Source of the DNA: Gemmataceae bacterium
GTDB taxonomy: Bacteria > Planctomycetota > Planctomycetia > Gemmatales > Gemmataceae
Length of the DNA stretch: 52,739 nucleotides
Assembly (NCBI GenBank): GCA_003136315.1
Contig: PLDW01000204.1
Span: forward strand, 13,762 to 66,500
Direction of reading: 5' to 3'
In this document: positions 34,871-43,895 of the stretch, piece after piece
Numbering within the stretch: position 1 is the stretch's first letter
How the letters are laid out: the number at the start of each line of letters is the position of its first letter
Translations under genes and position numbers: made by a program
Notes under the pieces: model-generated
What the model saw: the letters and a program-made list of their open reading frames with translations, nothing else
Databases searched by the model: none
Told to the model about the DNA's origin: nothing

Positions 34871-35413
34871 TTACTCATCAATTTTCTCAAATCGATTTGC
34901 AATTTCACTATCCACGATATTATAACCCAGGAGATCTTGGAGGACGCACTGCCGGATCAGGCTCCTGGCCATGTTGTCGGTGATGGATGGTGAAAGGATC
35001 GCGTAGCAGCAGAGGTGGCCCTTCTCAGTCTCGATCACTTGCCCTCGTAGCACGGCCGAATCCCTGGTTGGGGTCTCGGTTGGTGGCACACGAGGGAAAA
35101 CGAGAAAACCATCGCTCGTGGCGTCGAGTGCCCCGACGTAGTCGCCCGGGTCGATGTGTTCAAACGGGGTTTCCCCCCCGACCGACTCGACCAGACGTTC
35201 CAAGGATGGCAATGGTGTGTCAGCAACATAGGCGGATGGGTTGGCCTCGACGGTCGCTTGAAGGGCGTGGAGCAGTTCTGCGAAGTACGGGTTTCGTCCA
35301 AACCGTTCCCGGTAGCATCGGCGGATGTGTTTGAGGGCGGAGCGCATCTCATCGAAGGGCATATCGCCCGACACGCCCTGGACACTCCCACGATGAAAGA
35401 GTTCCCATGCCAT
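34871..35413 (-). CDS. Hypothetical protein of a Gemmata-type family
   Basis: 180 residues from the ATG at 35413 (MAWELFHRGSVQGVSGDMPF); a GTG ten codons upstream is an alternative. It continues with a helical part (MRSALKHIRRCYRERFGRNP) and ends in KGHLCCYAILSPSITDNMAR. I recall similar MAWELFHRGS proteins as small orphan families of planctomycetes. No catalytic motif is apparent. It lies downstream of rarA on the same strand with a gap of about 80 bases. Confidence 0.65.
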   Translation of the reverse strand: MAWELFHRGSVQGVSGDMPFDEMRSALKHIRRCYRERFGRNPYFAELLHALQATVEANPSAYVADTPLPSLERLVESVGGETPFEHIDPGDYVGALDATSDGFLVFPRVPPTETPTRDSAVLRGQVIETEKGHLCCYAILSPSITDNMARSLIRQCVLQDLLGYNIVDSEIANRFEKIDE

Positions 35414-35491
35414 AGTTGAGCAACCGTCTTGGGAATTGGGCACCTGACCTGTTAGGCAATCGCAAGCTGCCCAGTTGGACCACCAGCAATT

Positions 35492-36922
35492 TTACTCCGG
35501 CTGTCCACTCGATGGCCCCTCATTCGGCGGCCCTTTCTTTCTCTTCCGCAACTCCTCCAGTCGAGCCTTGATCTTCGCCTCGAACCCGCGGTCGGTCGGG
35601 TGGTAATACTCGACGTCCGCCGGGATGTACTCCTGGTCGACCCAGCCGTCCCCGAAATCGTGGGCGTACTTGTACTCCGTCCCGTGCCCGAACTCCTCTT
35701 TCGCTCCGCGGTAATGCGAGTCCTTCAGGTGCTTCGGCACCGGGAGCGTCCGCCCCTCCTTCACGTCCTTTGTCGCCTTTCCGATCGCCACCGTGCAGGC
35801 GTTCGACTTCGGGGCAGTTGCCAGGTAGCACACCGCGTGCGACAGGTTCAACCGGCACTCCGGCAGCCCGACCCGCTCGACCGCCTCCCAGGCCGCGTTC
35901 GCGATCAGGATCGCCTGCGGGTCAGCGTTGCCCACATCCTCGGATGCAAAAATCACCAGTCGCCGGGCCACGAACCGCGGATCTTCGCCGCTTTCGAGCA
36001 TTCTGGCCAGCCAGTACACCGCGGCGTCCGGGTCCGACCCCCGCAGGCTTTTGATGAATGCCGATGCGAGGTCGTAGTGGGTGTCACCAGTCGGGTCGAA
36101 TTCCAACACCTTCCGCTGGATCGAATCCCGGGCGAGTTCGAGGTCGAAGAGGATTTCCGGAATCCCTCCCCCAACCGGGCTTCGGGAAGCCCCCTTCCCT
36201 CCCAGGGAAGGGGGTTGGGGGGTGAGGTTCTGGTTCTCCGGCGCCAGCGCCGATTTCACCCCGATTTCGAGGGCGGTCAACGCCCTTCGGGCGTCTCCAT
36301 CGCACACCTCGCACAGGAACGCCAGGGCATCGTCGGTTAATCGGACGTTCAGCTTGCCAAGTCCCCGCTCCTTGTCGGCGATCGCCCGGAGGATCAGCCC
36401 CCGGATGTGGTCCCGGGTGAGGGGCTCGAAGGTGAAGATCTGACTCCGCGACAAGAGCGGCGTATTGATCGCGAAGAACGGGTTCTGTGTCGTCGCCCCG
36501 ATCAGGATGACGACCCCCTCTTCCACATCCGGCAGGAGGACATCTTGCTGGGCCTTGTTGAAGCGGTGGATCTCATCCAGGAACAGGATCGTTCGCTCGT
36601 CGTGATCTTCGAGGTGCTGCCGGGCCTCGGCCAGCAGTTCGCGGACCTCCTTGGTCCCGGCCGAGACGGCGTTGAGCGGTTTGAACCGGCTTTTTGTGTG
36701 GGCCGCGATGACGTGGGCGAGAGCGGTTTTGCCGCTCCCAGGTGGGCCGTAGAAGATGAGCGAGTTGAGCCGGTCGGCCAGGAGCATCCGGCGGAGGAGC
36801 TTGCCTGGCCCGAGAAAGTGTTCCTGGCCTGCGAACTCGTCGAGGGTTCGGGGTCGCATCCGCGCGGCCAGCGGTCGTGCCCGCGCCCGGTTCCCGTCCC
36901 GCATGCTGTCGAACAGATCCAC
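35492..36922 (-). CDS. rarA: Replication-associated recombination ATPase RarA (MgsA/WRNIP1 family)
   Basis: 476 residues. RarA acts at stalled replication forks as an AAA+ ATPase. It has the N-terminal [20 protein letters not shown], Walker A GPPGSGKT (59-66), Walker [16 protein letters not shown] (113-127), ATTQNPFF (143-150) and the C-terminal tetramerisation domain ([20 protein letters not shown], then [30 protein letters not shown]). Residues 229-256 ([20 protein letters not shown] and the following PVGGGIPE) are encoded by a dispersed repeat, inserted in frame between the AAA+ and C-terminal domains. It starts at GTG with GAGGG upstream. The C-terminal tail is charged. Confidence 0.93.
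   Translation of the reverse strand: MDLFDSMRDGNRARARPLAARMRPRTLDEFAGQEHFLGPGKLLRRMLLADRLNSLIFYGPPGSGKTALAHVIAAHTKSRFKPLNAVSAGTKEVRELLAEARQHLEDHDERTILFLDEIHRFNKAQQDVLLPDVEEGVVILIGATTQNPFFAINTPLLSRSQIFTFEPLTRDHIRGLILRAIADKERGLGKLNVRLTDDALAFLCEVCDGDARRALTALEIGVKSALAPENQNLTPQPPSLGGKGASRSPVGGGIPEILFDLELARDSIQRKVLEFDPTGDTHYDLASAFIKSLRGSDPDAAVYWLARMLESGEDPRFVARRLVIFASEDVGNADPQAILIANAAWEAVERVGLPECRLNLSHAVCYLATAPKSNACTVAIGKATKDVKEGRTLPVPKHLKDSHYRGAKEEFGHGTEYKYAHDFGDGWVDQEYIPADVEYYHPTDRGFEAKIKARLEELRKRKKGPPNEGPSSGQPE
36160..36233. repeat. Dispersed CCCCCTTCCCT repeat inside rarA
   Basis: The stem CCCCCTTCCCT (36190-36200) / AGGGAAGGGGG (36204-36214) is perfect, with outer TCCCCCAACC / GGTTGGGGGG arms. 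It matches the intergenic repeat at 29208-29300, and here it is translated as part of RarA. Confidence 0.85.
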
Positions 36923-36932
36923 GGCTCGCCCT

Positions 36933-37134
36933 CGGAGCGGGGAACGCGGAGCGGGGAACGCGGAATGGAAAACGGAAAACGCGGAACTCGGAACGCATGA
37001 ACTGGGTCTCAGAAATCCCGGTTCACCCGTAATTGCTGCCCAGTCTCTTCCGCTGCGTTCTCGGTGGTCAATCCGTTCCGCGTTCCGCGTTCCGACTGCG
37101 TTCCGCGTTCCGACTGCGTTCCCCGCTCCGCGCT
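36933..37134. repeat. Two-armed GGAACGCGGA repeat between kinase and rarA
   Basis: The left arm (36933-36996) has repeated GGAACGCGGA-like units. The right arm (37073-37134) has the complementary TCCGCGTTCCGACTGCGTTC units and touches the kinase stop codon. About 75 bases separate them. The layout matches the TTTAAAG elements, with a different unit. Confidence 0.85.
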
Positions 37135-40100
37135 ACTTCTCCAGTTCGATCACCTCGATCGATCGGATGAACAGCGTATTTCCTTCGCCGACCGACGAGT
37201 TGTCGAGCATGAGCCGGAGGGGGACATCCTGGCGGACGAATGTCATCGACTTCGTGCCCCACTTCCCATCCGTGTTCGGCAGATCGCTCGAGACCTCCGC
37301 CGTGAACTGGGGGTTCAACAGAGCCAGGTGTCCGGTCGCCTCATTACGGGTGAGGTAATCGACCTTCACTCGATAGGTCGTGCCGGGGGTCAGGTTCACC
37401 CTCAACTTGTCCTCCAAGTCGAAGACGATCTGGCCCGATTTCTCGTCGCTCAGGTTGGTGACCCCGAGGGCACGGACGCTTTCCACATCCTCGCAGCGGA
37501 ACTCGCTTGTCGCGGTCGGTTTCCAGCAATGGACGTAGAGCCCAGGCGGCAGCACCTCGGCATCTCCTCCGAGCAACTTCTCGCCCTCTTTCTGGATTCG
37601 GAACGGGGCGATCCCGGTCATCTCCAGCTTGAATATGGTGGCCTTGTCTTTCCACTTGTCAAGATTGGGCGCAGCGGTCGATGTCGTGGCAGTGGGCGGG
37701 GGCGTGCCCGCGGGTGCCACCGTCACTGCCGCGGCACGGATGCGGACGACACCGTCGGAAGTCCCGTCGTTGTTGTGGAATTCGAAGCCCCCACCAGCCG
37801 CACCCCGCGACGAGACGACATACTCGACCGTCCGCCACCCTGTCCCGCCGGTCGTCGGCTTGCCCACGTCCCAGACAGGGGTGTTGCCGACCGATTTGAA
37901 CCGGACGTTGAACATTCCCTGCCCAACCGTCGCGGAGTATTCGATCCGCAGCCGACACACCCCGCTTTGGCACTCGAACTGTGGGGTAAAGAGCATTGCC
38001 GACCCCGGCCCTTCGACATTTCGGATGGCCAGGGCAGGACCACCGTCGGTCGGGTCGGCGGAGAACTCCATCTGAGTTCGTGAGTCCCAGCACCGGGCGT
38101 TCCACCCAATCGGCGGCTCGCCCGACCCCGTTCGTGCCAGCGGCTGATAAACCCATTGCTGGTCCGGTTTCATTTCCAGCCCGGATCGGATCGTGAACGG
38201 CTTCTGCCCGGACAGATCGAGTTGATAAGCCACCGGTTCTGGTCCACCGCGATATTCGGCCACTTCAAAACTCGTCAGATAAAGCCCGTGTGTCGGATCG
38301 CCATCGAGCATGTGGATCTCGAAGAACCCCTCGGTCAACCCTCGTAGATCGGCATCGGTTTCGACAACCCGCCACGCTCCCCCGGTTCCCGGGAAAGGGA
38401 GCAGTTCGAGCAGGCCGGTCTGTTTCGGCCGGTCAGGTGACTTGAACTTCAAAAGCCCAGTCCAGTCCGCGGTTCCGTCGGTCATGTACTCAAAGCGGAT
38501 TCGGCATCGGGCAGTTGGGAGCTGGAAGTCGGGGCTCACCAACATCGCTGACCGCTTGGCCAGGTTCCGCATTCCGAGGACCGTTCGTGAACCTCGCGAT
38601 TCGGCCCAGAACTCGGCCTGGGAGTCCTTGTCCCACGGGGTGCCGTGCCACCCCTGCGGGAGATCACCGATTCCGGTCTTATCGACCTGGACGAATCGGA
38701 CATCCCGCCCCTGTTGGCCGGTTGGCTCAAACCCACCATGTTTCCGAAACGGTTTCTGCTCGGACAGGTCGAGTCGATAAATCGCGACCGAGGCTGTTGG
38801 CGGATCTTTCTTGGGAAAGGGGATTGTGGGCTGTGGGGTTCCGATGGCCGGAGTGGAGTTGGGTGTCACATCGGAGTTCAGGCCAGGCGGCGTTGTGGCC
38901 TGTGACTCGCGAGCCTTGGCCAGGTCGGCGGGGGACTCCGGACTCTTGCCGATGCCGAACGCGATCACCCCGGCAACCGCAGCAGCAGCCAGAACCAGCC
39001 CGATCCCAGCGAGCACCAGTGTCTTCTTCCGCCCTCCCGTGCGGGGAGGGGTCAACACGGGGTCGGTCCGAACGGAGGACGGAGCCCTATCTGTCGGGGA
39101 GGACGCCACCTCCCCTGTCTCAACGGATGCGGCTGAGGGGTCGACCTCTGCCGTGTCCGGCACGGCTTCCTCGGTCCTGAGTCGGCCCATCCGACGGGAG
39201 CTTCCTCCACCTCTGTCGTTGAGTTTTTCGTGTAATTCCGCTCCCAGTGCCAGATTCGTTCGCGACAGCCCGGCCAACACGCGGGTACTATTCTCAAGCC
39301 AGGGAGCCAGCGCAGCGATGATCTCGGCGGGAGTCTGAAACCGATCCTCGGGTTTTTTGGCCAGCATTTTGGCCACCACCGCAGCCATCCCATTCGGTAG
39401 CGTCGTGTCGACCGATGAGAGGTGGGGGGCCGATTTGATCTGGTGTTGGAGCAATTTTTGGGCGGTCGTTCCCTGAAAGGGCGGTGTCCCTGTGATCAGT
39501 GCGAAGAACGTGGCTCCGAGGCTGTAGATATCGGCCCGGACATCGATCGGGAGATCGTTCATCGCCTGTTCGGGGGCGATGAAGTCGGCCGTCCCGACCA
39601 CAGCCCCGGCGTCCAGGCGTTCAGTTAGCCTGTCGGCCGCGTTAGCCACCGCCCGAGCCAGTCCCATGTCCAGAATTTTGACCGCGCCGGACCGCTCCCG
39701 GATCAGGTTCCCCGGCTTGATATCCCGGTGGATGAACCCTTTCTCGTAGGCGTGCTGGAGACCGGCGGCGGCCTGGGCGATGGCATCGGCCGCAGCGGTG
39801 TGCGGGATGGAGCCATCCCGATCCAGCGTTTGCTGGAGGGTCTCGCCGTCCACGTACTCCATCACCAGGTAGGAAACGTCGTTATGGCGACTGACGTCGA
39901 AGATTCGGACGATGTTCGGGTGGTCGAGGGCAGCTGCCGCCCGGGCCTCGCGAAGGAACCGCTCAGCCGCCAGTTTGGCGTCGTCATCCTTCCCGACGAC
40001 AAGAACCTTGACTGCCACCTTTCGGTGAAGGTCAAGGTGCTCGGCCAGGTAGACAGCACCCATCCCGCCGCGACCAAGTTGGTCGAGGATCACGTGGGGT

Positions 40101-40309
40101 CCGAGCCGAAATCCCTTGTGTCGGCCTTGAAGGAGTTGCTGGGCCTGGAAGCGGGTGACCACACCCTTCCGGATCAGAACTCCAGCGGCCTTGTGCGGAT
40201 CGGAGGGCAACTCGGCCGGATCCACCGAGGCCAGCCGATCAGGGGGAACGATGCCACTCTTGCGGATCAGGTTGAGCAGATCCGCCGTCGTCGAAGGTGC
40301 CACGGGCAT
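37133..40309 (-). CDS. Ser/Thr protein kinase with three tandem beta-sandwich repeats
   Basis: 1058 residues. The N-terminal helical segment (LLNLIRKSGIVPPDRLASVD, VLIRKGVVTRFQAQQLLQGR) resembles that of the kinase at 216-2696. The kinase domain has LGRGGMGAVY near 78, Lys101 (VAVKVL), HRDIKPGN at 194-201, DMG (for DFG) at 214-216 and APE near 247. One membrane helix lies near 425-447 (LVLAGIGLVLAAAAVAGVIA). The outer part has three related repeats of about 170 residues: IYRLDLSEQKPFRKHGGFEP, YQLDLSGQKPFTIRSGLEMK and IFKLEMTGIAPFRIQKEGEK start them. They alternate strands with RCRIRFEYM-like motifs, suggesting carbohydrate-binding-type sandwiches. The ligand is unknown. Confidence 0.92.
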   Translation of the reverse strand: MPVAPSTTADLLNLIRKSGIVPPDRLASVDPAELPSDPHKAAGVLIRKGVVTRFQAQQLLQGRHKGFRLGPHVILDQLGRGGMGAVYLAEHLDLHRKVAVKVLVVGKDDDAKLAAERFLREARAAAALDHPNIVRIFDVSRHNDVSYLVMEYVDGETLQQTLDRDGSIPHTAAADAIAQAAAGLQHAYEKGFIHRDIKPGNLIRERSGAVKILDMGLARAVANAADRLTERLDAGAVVGTADFIAPEQAMNDLPIDVRADIYSLGATFFALITGTPPFQGTTAQKLLQHQIKSAPHLSSVDTTLPNGMAAVVAKMLAKKPEDRFQTPAEIIAALAPWLENSTRVLAGLSRTNLALGAELHEKLNDRGGGSSRRMGRLRTEEAVPDTAEVDPSAASVETGEVASSPTDRAPSSVRTDPVLTPPRTGGRKKTLVLAGIGLVLAAAAVAGVIAFGIGKSPESPADLAKARESQATTPPGLNSDVTPNSTPAIGTPQPTIPFPKKDPPTASVAIYRLDLSEQKPFRKHGGFEPTGQQGRDVRFVQVDKTGIGDLPQGWHGTPWDKDSQAEFWAESRGSRTVLGMRNLAKRSAMLVSPDFQLPTARCRIRFEYMTDGTADWTGLLKFKSPDRPKQTGLLELLPFPGTGGAWRVVETDADLRGLTEGFFEIHMLDGDPTHGLYLTSFEVAEYRGGPEPVAYQLDLSGQKPFTIRSGLEMKPDQQWVYQPLARTGSGEPPIGWNARCWDSRTQMEFSADPTDGGPALAIRNVEGPGSAMLFTPQFECQSGVCRLRIEYSATVGQGMFNVRFKSVGNTPVWDVGKPTTGGTGWRTVEYVVSSRGAAGGGFEFHNNDGTSDGVVRIRAAAVTVAPAGTPPPTATTSTAAPNLDKWKDKATIFKLEMTGIAPFRIQKEGEKLLGGDAEVLPPGLYVHCWKPTATSEFRCEDVESVRALGVTNLSDEKSGQIVFDLEDKLRVNLTPGTTYRVKVDYLTRNEATGHLALLNPQFTAEVSSDLPNTDGKWGTKSMTFVRQDVPLRLMLDNSSVGEGNTLFIRSIEVIELEK

Positions 40310-40976
40310 GGCCGCTCACTTTCCGGGAACAGCGCAGGCAGGCCCATTACGGAACGTGACAGAGTAAAGCTTAGACTACAAATCACCGACGTGTCGCCCC
40401 TCCTGCGAAATGAGGGAACTTTAGTCAGGATACCAACACGAGGGGCCTGTGTGATGACTCCGCTGACCCTGAAGGGTAGCGGCTTCTAAGGGTTTTCACC
40501 TCTGCTATGTCATCCCATAGCAGTTAAGGTTTTCTAGCAATCGTGTCCGCTGGGTGCGTTACTTCCGCAACGAACAGATGTAGTCTAGTTGTCCAGGTGG
40601 CGCAGTCAAGCGTTGCATCCACTACCACTAAAGTGGTGTGGCTTTCACGGGCTAATGCCCAGGGTTGTAAACGGGGTGATTTTTCGACACTTCTCGCTAA
40701 ATGCGATGATATCCCCCACCGTTGGTTCCCGATCTCCCTGGTTCCCACGCTCGGAGCGTGGGAACGAGGGGGGCGTTGTCGCGTCGAGCGAGAAGTGTCG
40801 TTTTTTCGCCTCCGACCGAGCCAGCCAGGCAGATGCCCTGTTTCCCATTTGCTTTTCTGACCGATGCAACAACGCAATTGGACACACTCGGCCGCGCTTC
40901 CCTTCCAGCAATTCCCGCGCGCCGGTACAATACCGAATATCCACCGCCGCGACAGGCGGCCCAGAGGGGCGGGCCG
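40310..40976. other. Intergenic region with inverted repeat
   Basis: About 670 bases between the divergent kinase and McsA-like genes. A 14-base inverted pair CGACACTTCTCGCT (40685-40698) / AGCGAGAAGTGTCG (40787-40800) encloses a GTTCCCACGCTCGGAGCGTG hairpin (around 40740-40770) that belongs to the same repeat class as 8038-8235. No supported gene is present; the promoters of both neighbours should be here. Confidence 0.55.
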
Positions 40977-41456
40977 ATGAAGTGCCAGCGCTGTCCGAAA
41001 CAAGCCACCTTGCACATCACCGAGGTACTCGGCGAAGATCGGTTCGAGGAGGTGCATTTGTGCGAAGAATGCGCCAAGAAATATCTCCACGAGCCACCGC
41101 AAAAGAAGGCCGAAGCCAAGCCGACCGAATCCGCGGCGGAAGGCGAGGAGCCCGATGCGGTCGGGGAGAAGCAGTGCGAGGCGTGTGGGATCAAGTTCGT
41201 GGAATTCCGCAACCACGGCAGGCTTGGTTGCCCGCACGACTACGATGCCTTCAAGGAGGACCTCCTCCCGCTCCTGGAGAGCGTTCACGGCGACACCCGG
41301 CACGCCGGAAAGTCTCCTCGACGTCTCCCCAAAGCAAAGGGGGCGCAGCTAGAACTCGCCCAACTCCGCCGCAAACTTCAGCAGTTTGTGACGGACGAGA
41401 AATATGAGGAGGCCGCCCGAATTCGAGATCGGATCAAGGAACTGGAAGACGGATGA
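40977..41456 (+). CDS. McsA-like zinc-finger/UVR protein, first of two
   Basis: 159 residues. Cys pairs at the N-terminus (MKCQRCPK, LCEECAKK) and a second pair in QCEACGIKFVEFRNHGRLGC form zinc sites. The C-terminal helix pair (LELAQLRRKLQQFVTDEKYE, then AARIRDRIKELE) is a UVR motif. This is the composition of McsA, the activator of the arginine kinase McsB. It is 140 bases upstream of a second McsA-like gene, both plus strand and before mcsB. GAGGGGCGGG lies directly before the ATG. It starts well inside a longer open frame whose upstream part is repeat-derived. Confidence 0.82.
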   Translation: MKCQRCPKQATLHITEVLGEDRFEEVHLCEECAKKYLHEPPQKKAEAKPTESAAEGEEPDAVGEKQCEACGIKFVEFRNHGRLGCPHDYDAFKEDLLPLLESVHGDTRHAGKSPRRLPKAKGAQLELAQLRRKLQQFVTDEKYEEAARIRDRIKELEDG

Positions 41457-41581
41457 TTTAAGTTTAAAGTTTAAAGTTTAAGAGTTTAAAGTTCAAGAAG
41501 CTGACGCTGATACACGGCTTCTAAACCACTGAATGTGTATTTAACCTTAAACTTTAAACTCTTAAACTTTAAACTTTAAAA
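41457..41581. repeat. Two-armed TTTAAAG element C
   Basis: It fills the gap between the two McsA-like genes. The left arm repeats TTTAAAG, the right arm the complementary CTTTAAA, with a spacer unrelated to that of elements A and B. It could form a hairpin that modulates read-through between the two genes. Confidence 0.8.
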
Positions 41582-41594
41582 ATGCGGGGGCGGC

Positions 41595-42101
41595 ATGAAG
41601 TGCCAGTTCTGCGATAATCCGGCCACCGTCCATGTGACGGATATCACCAAGTCGAAAAAGCGGGAATTGCACCTGTGCGAGCGGTGCGCTCGGAAACACA
41701 ACTTGGTGCCGGACCAGCCCTCCCCTCATGTGGACCTGAAGGCCCTGCTCGGGCTCCTGACCGCCCCACTTGTGACCGGCCAACTGGCCGCCGACCCGGC
41801 TGCGTTGACCTGCCCTACGTGCGGACTACAGTATGGGGAATTCCGGGCCGCGGGCCGACTCGGTTGCCCCGCCGATTACGATGCATTCGAGGCCGCCCTC
41901 GTGCCACTCATCGAGCGGATTCACCGGGCGGTCGCCCACACAGGGAAAATCCCCCAGGCGGTTCGCCGCCAACTTCGGGAAGCTGACCTCCGGAACCTCC
42001 GCGAGCAACTGGCTGCTGCGATTACAGCCGAAAAGTACGAAGACGCTGCGCGACTCCGGGACCTGATCCGCCAGAAGGAAGCCACGGATGAACCTCGATA
42101 G
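41595..42101 (+). CDS. mcsA: McsA-like activator of protein arginine kinase, second of two
   Basis: 168 residues. Zinc pairs CQFC and LCERCARK, then CPTCGLQYGEFRAAGRLGCP, and a C-terminal UVR motif (RNLREQLAAAITAEKYEDAA, then RLRDLIRQKE). The layout is that of the first McsA-like protein, but the linker between zinc sites is different. It overlaps mcsB by 14 bases, so it is the partner most closely coupled to the kinase. GGGGGCGGC precedes the ATG. Confidence 0.85.
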   Translation: MKCQFCDNPATVHVTDITKSKKRELHLCERCARKHNLVPDQPSPHVDLKALLGLLTAPLVTGQLAADPAALTCPTCGLQYGEFRAAGRLGCPADYDAFEAALVPLIERIHRAVAHTGKIPQAVRRQLREADLRNLREQLAAAITAEKYEDAARLRDLIRQKEATDEPR

Positions 42102-43158
42102 CCTGCTCCCGAACCTGGGCGAGTGGCTCCGCGGCACCGGCCCCGAGTCGGATGTGGTCGTTTCCACCCGGATCCGGCTGGCCCGGAATCTGGTCAACTT
42201 CCCGTTCACCAACCGGGCCTCCCACCACCAGAAGGGGGAGATCGCCGGGCGCGCCAAAGAGGCCATCGCCAAGGCCGATCTGCCCTACAAGCTCGACTAC
42301 ATTGATGTCGCGGTCCTCTCCCCACTCGACCGCCAGTTCCTGGTGGAGCGACAGCTCATCAGCCGGGAACTGGCGGCCGTGCTGGATGGCCCCCGTGGGG
42401 TTGCGGTCGACGACAAGGAATCGGTCAGTGTGATGGTGAACGAGGAGGACCACCTCCGACTTCAAGTCCTTCGGAGCGGGTTCGCACTCGATGAGGCCTG
42501 GCAGGATATCGACCGGGTCGACGATGCCCTGGAGGCCCGGCTGACGTATGCCTTCCATGCCCAGTTCGGGTATCTCACAGCCTGCCCAACGAACGTCGGA
42601 ATCGGGATGCGGGCGAGCGTCATGCTCCACCTCCCGGCTCTCGGCTTGACCAAGCAGATCGACAAGGTGTTCCGGGCCTTGCAGAAGATCAACCTGGCTG
42701 TCCGCGGACTCCACGGGGAAGGAAGTCGCGCGTTTGGCGACCTGTACCAGATCTCCAATCAGGTGACACTCGGGAAGTCCGAGTCGAAGGTGCTCAACGA
42801 GATTCGGGAGGTGATCCAGACCATCCTCCAGTATGAACGGCAGGCCCGAAACGCGCTGGTGAAGGAACGCAAGCAGGCAGAGCAGGACCGGGTCGCCCGG
42901 GCGATCGGAACCCTCGGCAGCGCGACCATGATCACCTCCGAGGAGACAATGGAACTCCTCTCGGCGGTTCGCCTTGGCATCCATCTGCACCTGCTCGACG
43001 ACCTCCCGGCGACGACTGTCAATCAACTCTTCATCCACACCCAGGCCGCTCACCTCCAGAAACTGATGGGCCAACCGCTCGACGGCGAGGAGCGAAACGC
43101 CGCGAGAGCGAAATACCTCCGCAGCAAACTCCGCGAACTCGGCACCAGCCAGCGATAA
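42088..43158 (+). CDS. mcsB: Protein arginine kinase McsB
   Basis: 356 residues. McsB phosphorylates Arg on proteins and in Bacillus marks them for ClpCP degradation. Guanido-kinase motifs are present: VVVSTRIRLARN near 24 (ATP-binding Arg residues), NEEDHLRLQ near 117 (catalytic Glu loop) and LTACPTNVGIGMRASVMLHL near 161 (substrate Cys loop). Length is as usual. The start codon lies within the end of the second McsA gene, giving tight translational coupling. No ctsR or clpC is visible in the window. Confidence 0.92.
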   Translation: MNLDSLLPNLGEWLRGTGPESDVVVSTRIRLARNLVNFPFTNRASHHQKGEIAGRAKEAIAKADLPYKLDYIDVAVLSPLDRQFLVERQLISRELAAVLDGPRGVAVDDKESVSVMVNEEDHLRLQVLRSGFALDEAWQDIDRVDDALEARLTYAFHAQFGYLTACPTNVGIGMRASVMLHLPALGLTKQIDKVFRALQKINLAVRGLHGEGSRAFGDLYQISNQVTLGKSESKVLNEIREVIQTILQYERQARNALVKERKQAEQDRVARAIGTLGSATMITSEETMELLSAVRLGIHLHLLDDLPATTVNQLFIHTQAAHLQKLMGQPLDGEERNAARAKYLRSKLRELGTSQR

Positions 43159-43178
43159 GGGCGGATCGAGGGGATCAC

Positions 43179-43895
43179 ATGCCGCCGCAGCGAGAAGTCT
43201 TCATCCTCGGAATGCGGGAGGCCGCGCGGACGTTCTCGCGTGTGTTATTGATTGGCGAGCCGGATACCCCCGAATGGAACCAGCAGTATCTTCGGTGGGC
43301 GGGAGCGTGGCTGACGCCGAAACTGGTCGAGAGCTACGCAGCAAGCGATTTCGATTCATTCACCCCGGCCCAGCGAGAATCCTTGCGGCTCGCAGTTGAG
43401 CAGTTCCGGGAAGTGGCCACAACGATTCCGGACAGCGGGCCGCAGTCGAAGGACGATGTCCAACGCGGGGCAACCCCGTTCAAACGCCTCCAGGCCGCGG
43501 TTCGGGAGATGGTTTTGGACGAGTGGAAGCAGGCCTCGACGGCGCTCGTGACTGAGGCAGAAGGGTGGGCCGGGAAGCGTGGCTGGCGATCCCGTCGCAC
43601 CGAGAAGGAGTTGGTCGAGTCGCTCCTCGGCCCTTACACCCTGCCCCAGTCGGAACTCTACGCGGAGCAGCACCTTTTCGTCCTCGATCCGGTTGCACGG
43701 TTCGTCCCCGGGGCGATCGGGTCGTTCGATCTCGCCCTCCAGCCGTCGATGTACACTACAACGATTTATCGAAACTATGATGGATCGTGGAATGTCCACA
43801 TTCACCTTGGTGGAGCGGTGCGGAATGGACAAGATGTGCCGTGGGGTGAGGAGGCGTTCCAGGAGGCGGTCGCGGAGTTGGGGTCGCTGGTGTGA
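43179..43895 (+). CDS. Hypothetical protein coupled to a HEPN-like gene
   Basis: 238 residues, no domain recognised, no signal or membrane helix. It is mostly helical (SLRLAVEQFREVATTIPDSG, LQAAVREMVLDEWKQAST) with a C-terminal beta part (SMYTTTIYRNYDGSWNVHIH). GAGGGG lies 5 bases before the ATG. It follows mcsB by 20 bases and overlaps the HEPN-like gene by 4 bases (GTGTGA), so it is translationally coupled to that gene. Confidence 0.7.
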   Translation: MPPQREVFILGMREAARTFSRVLLIGEPDTPEWNQQYLRWAGAWLTPKLVESYAASDFDSFTPAQRESLRLAVEQFREVATTIPDSGPQSKDDVQRGATPFKRLQAAVREMVLDEWKQASTALVTEAEGWAGKRGWRSRRTEKELVESLLGPYTLPQSELYAEQHLFVLDPVARFVPGAIGSFDLALQPSMYTTTIYRNYDGSWNVHIHLGGAVRNGQDVPWGEEAFQEAVAELGSLV

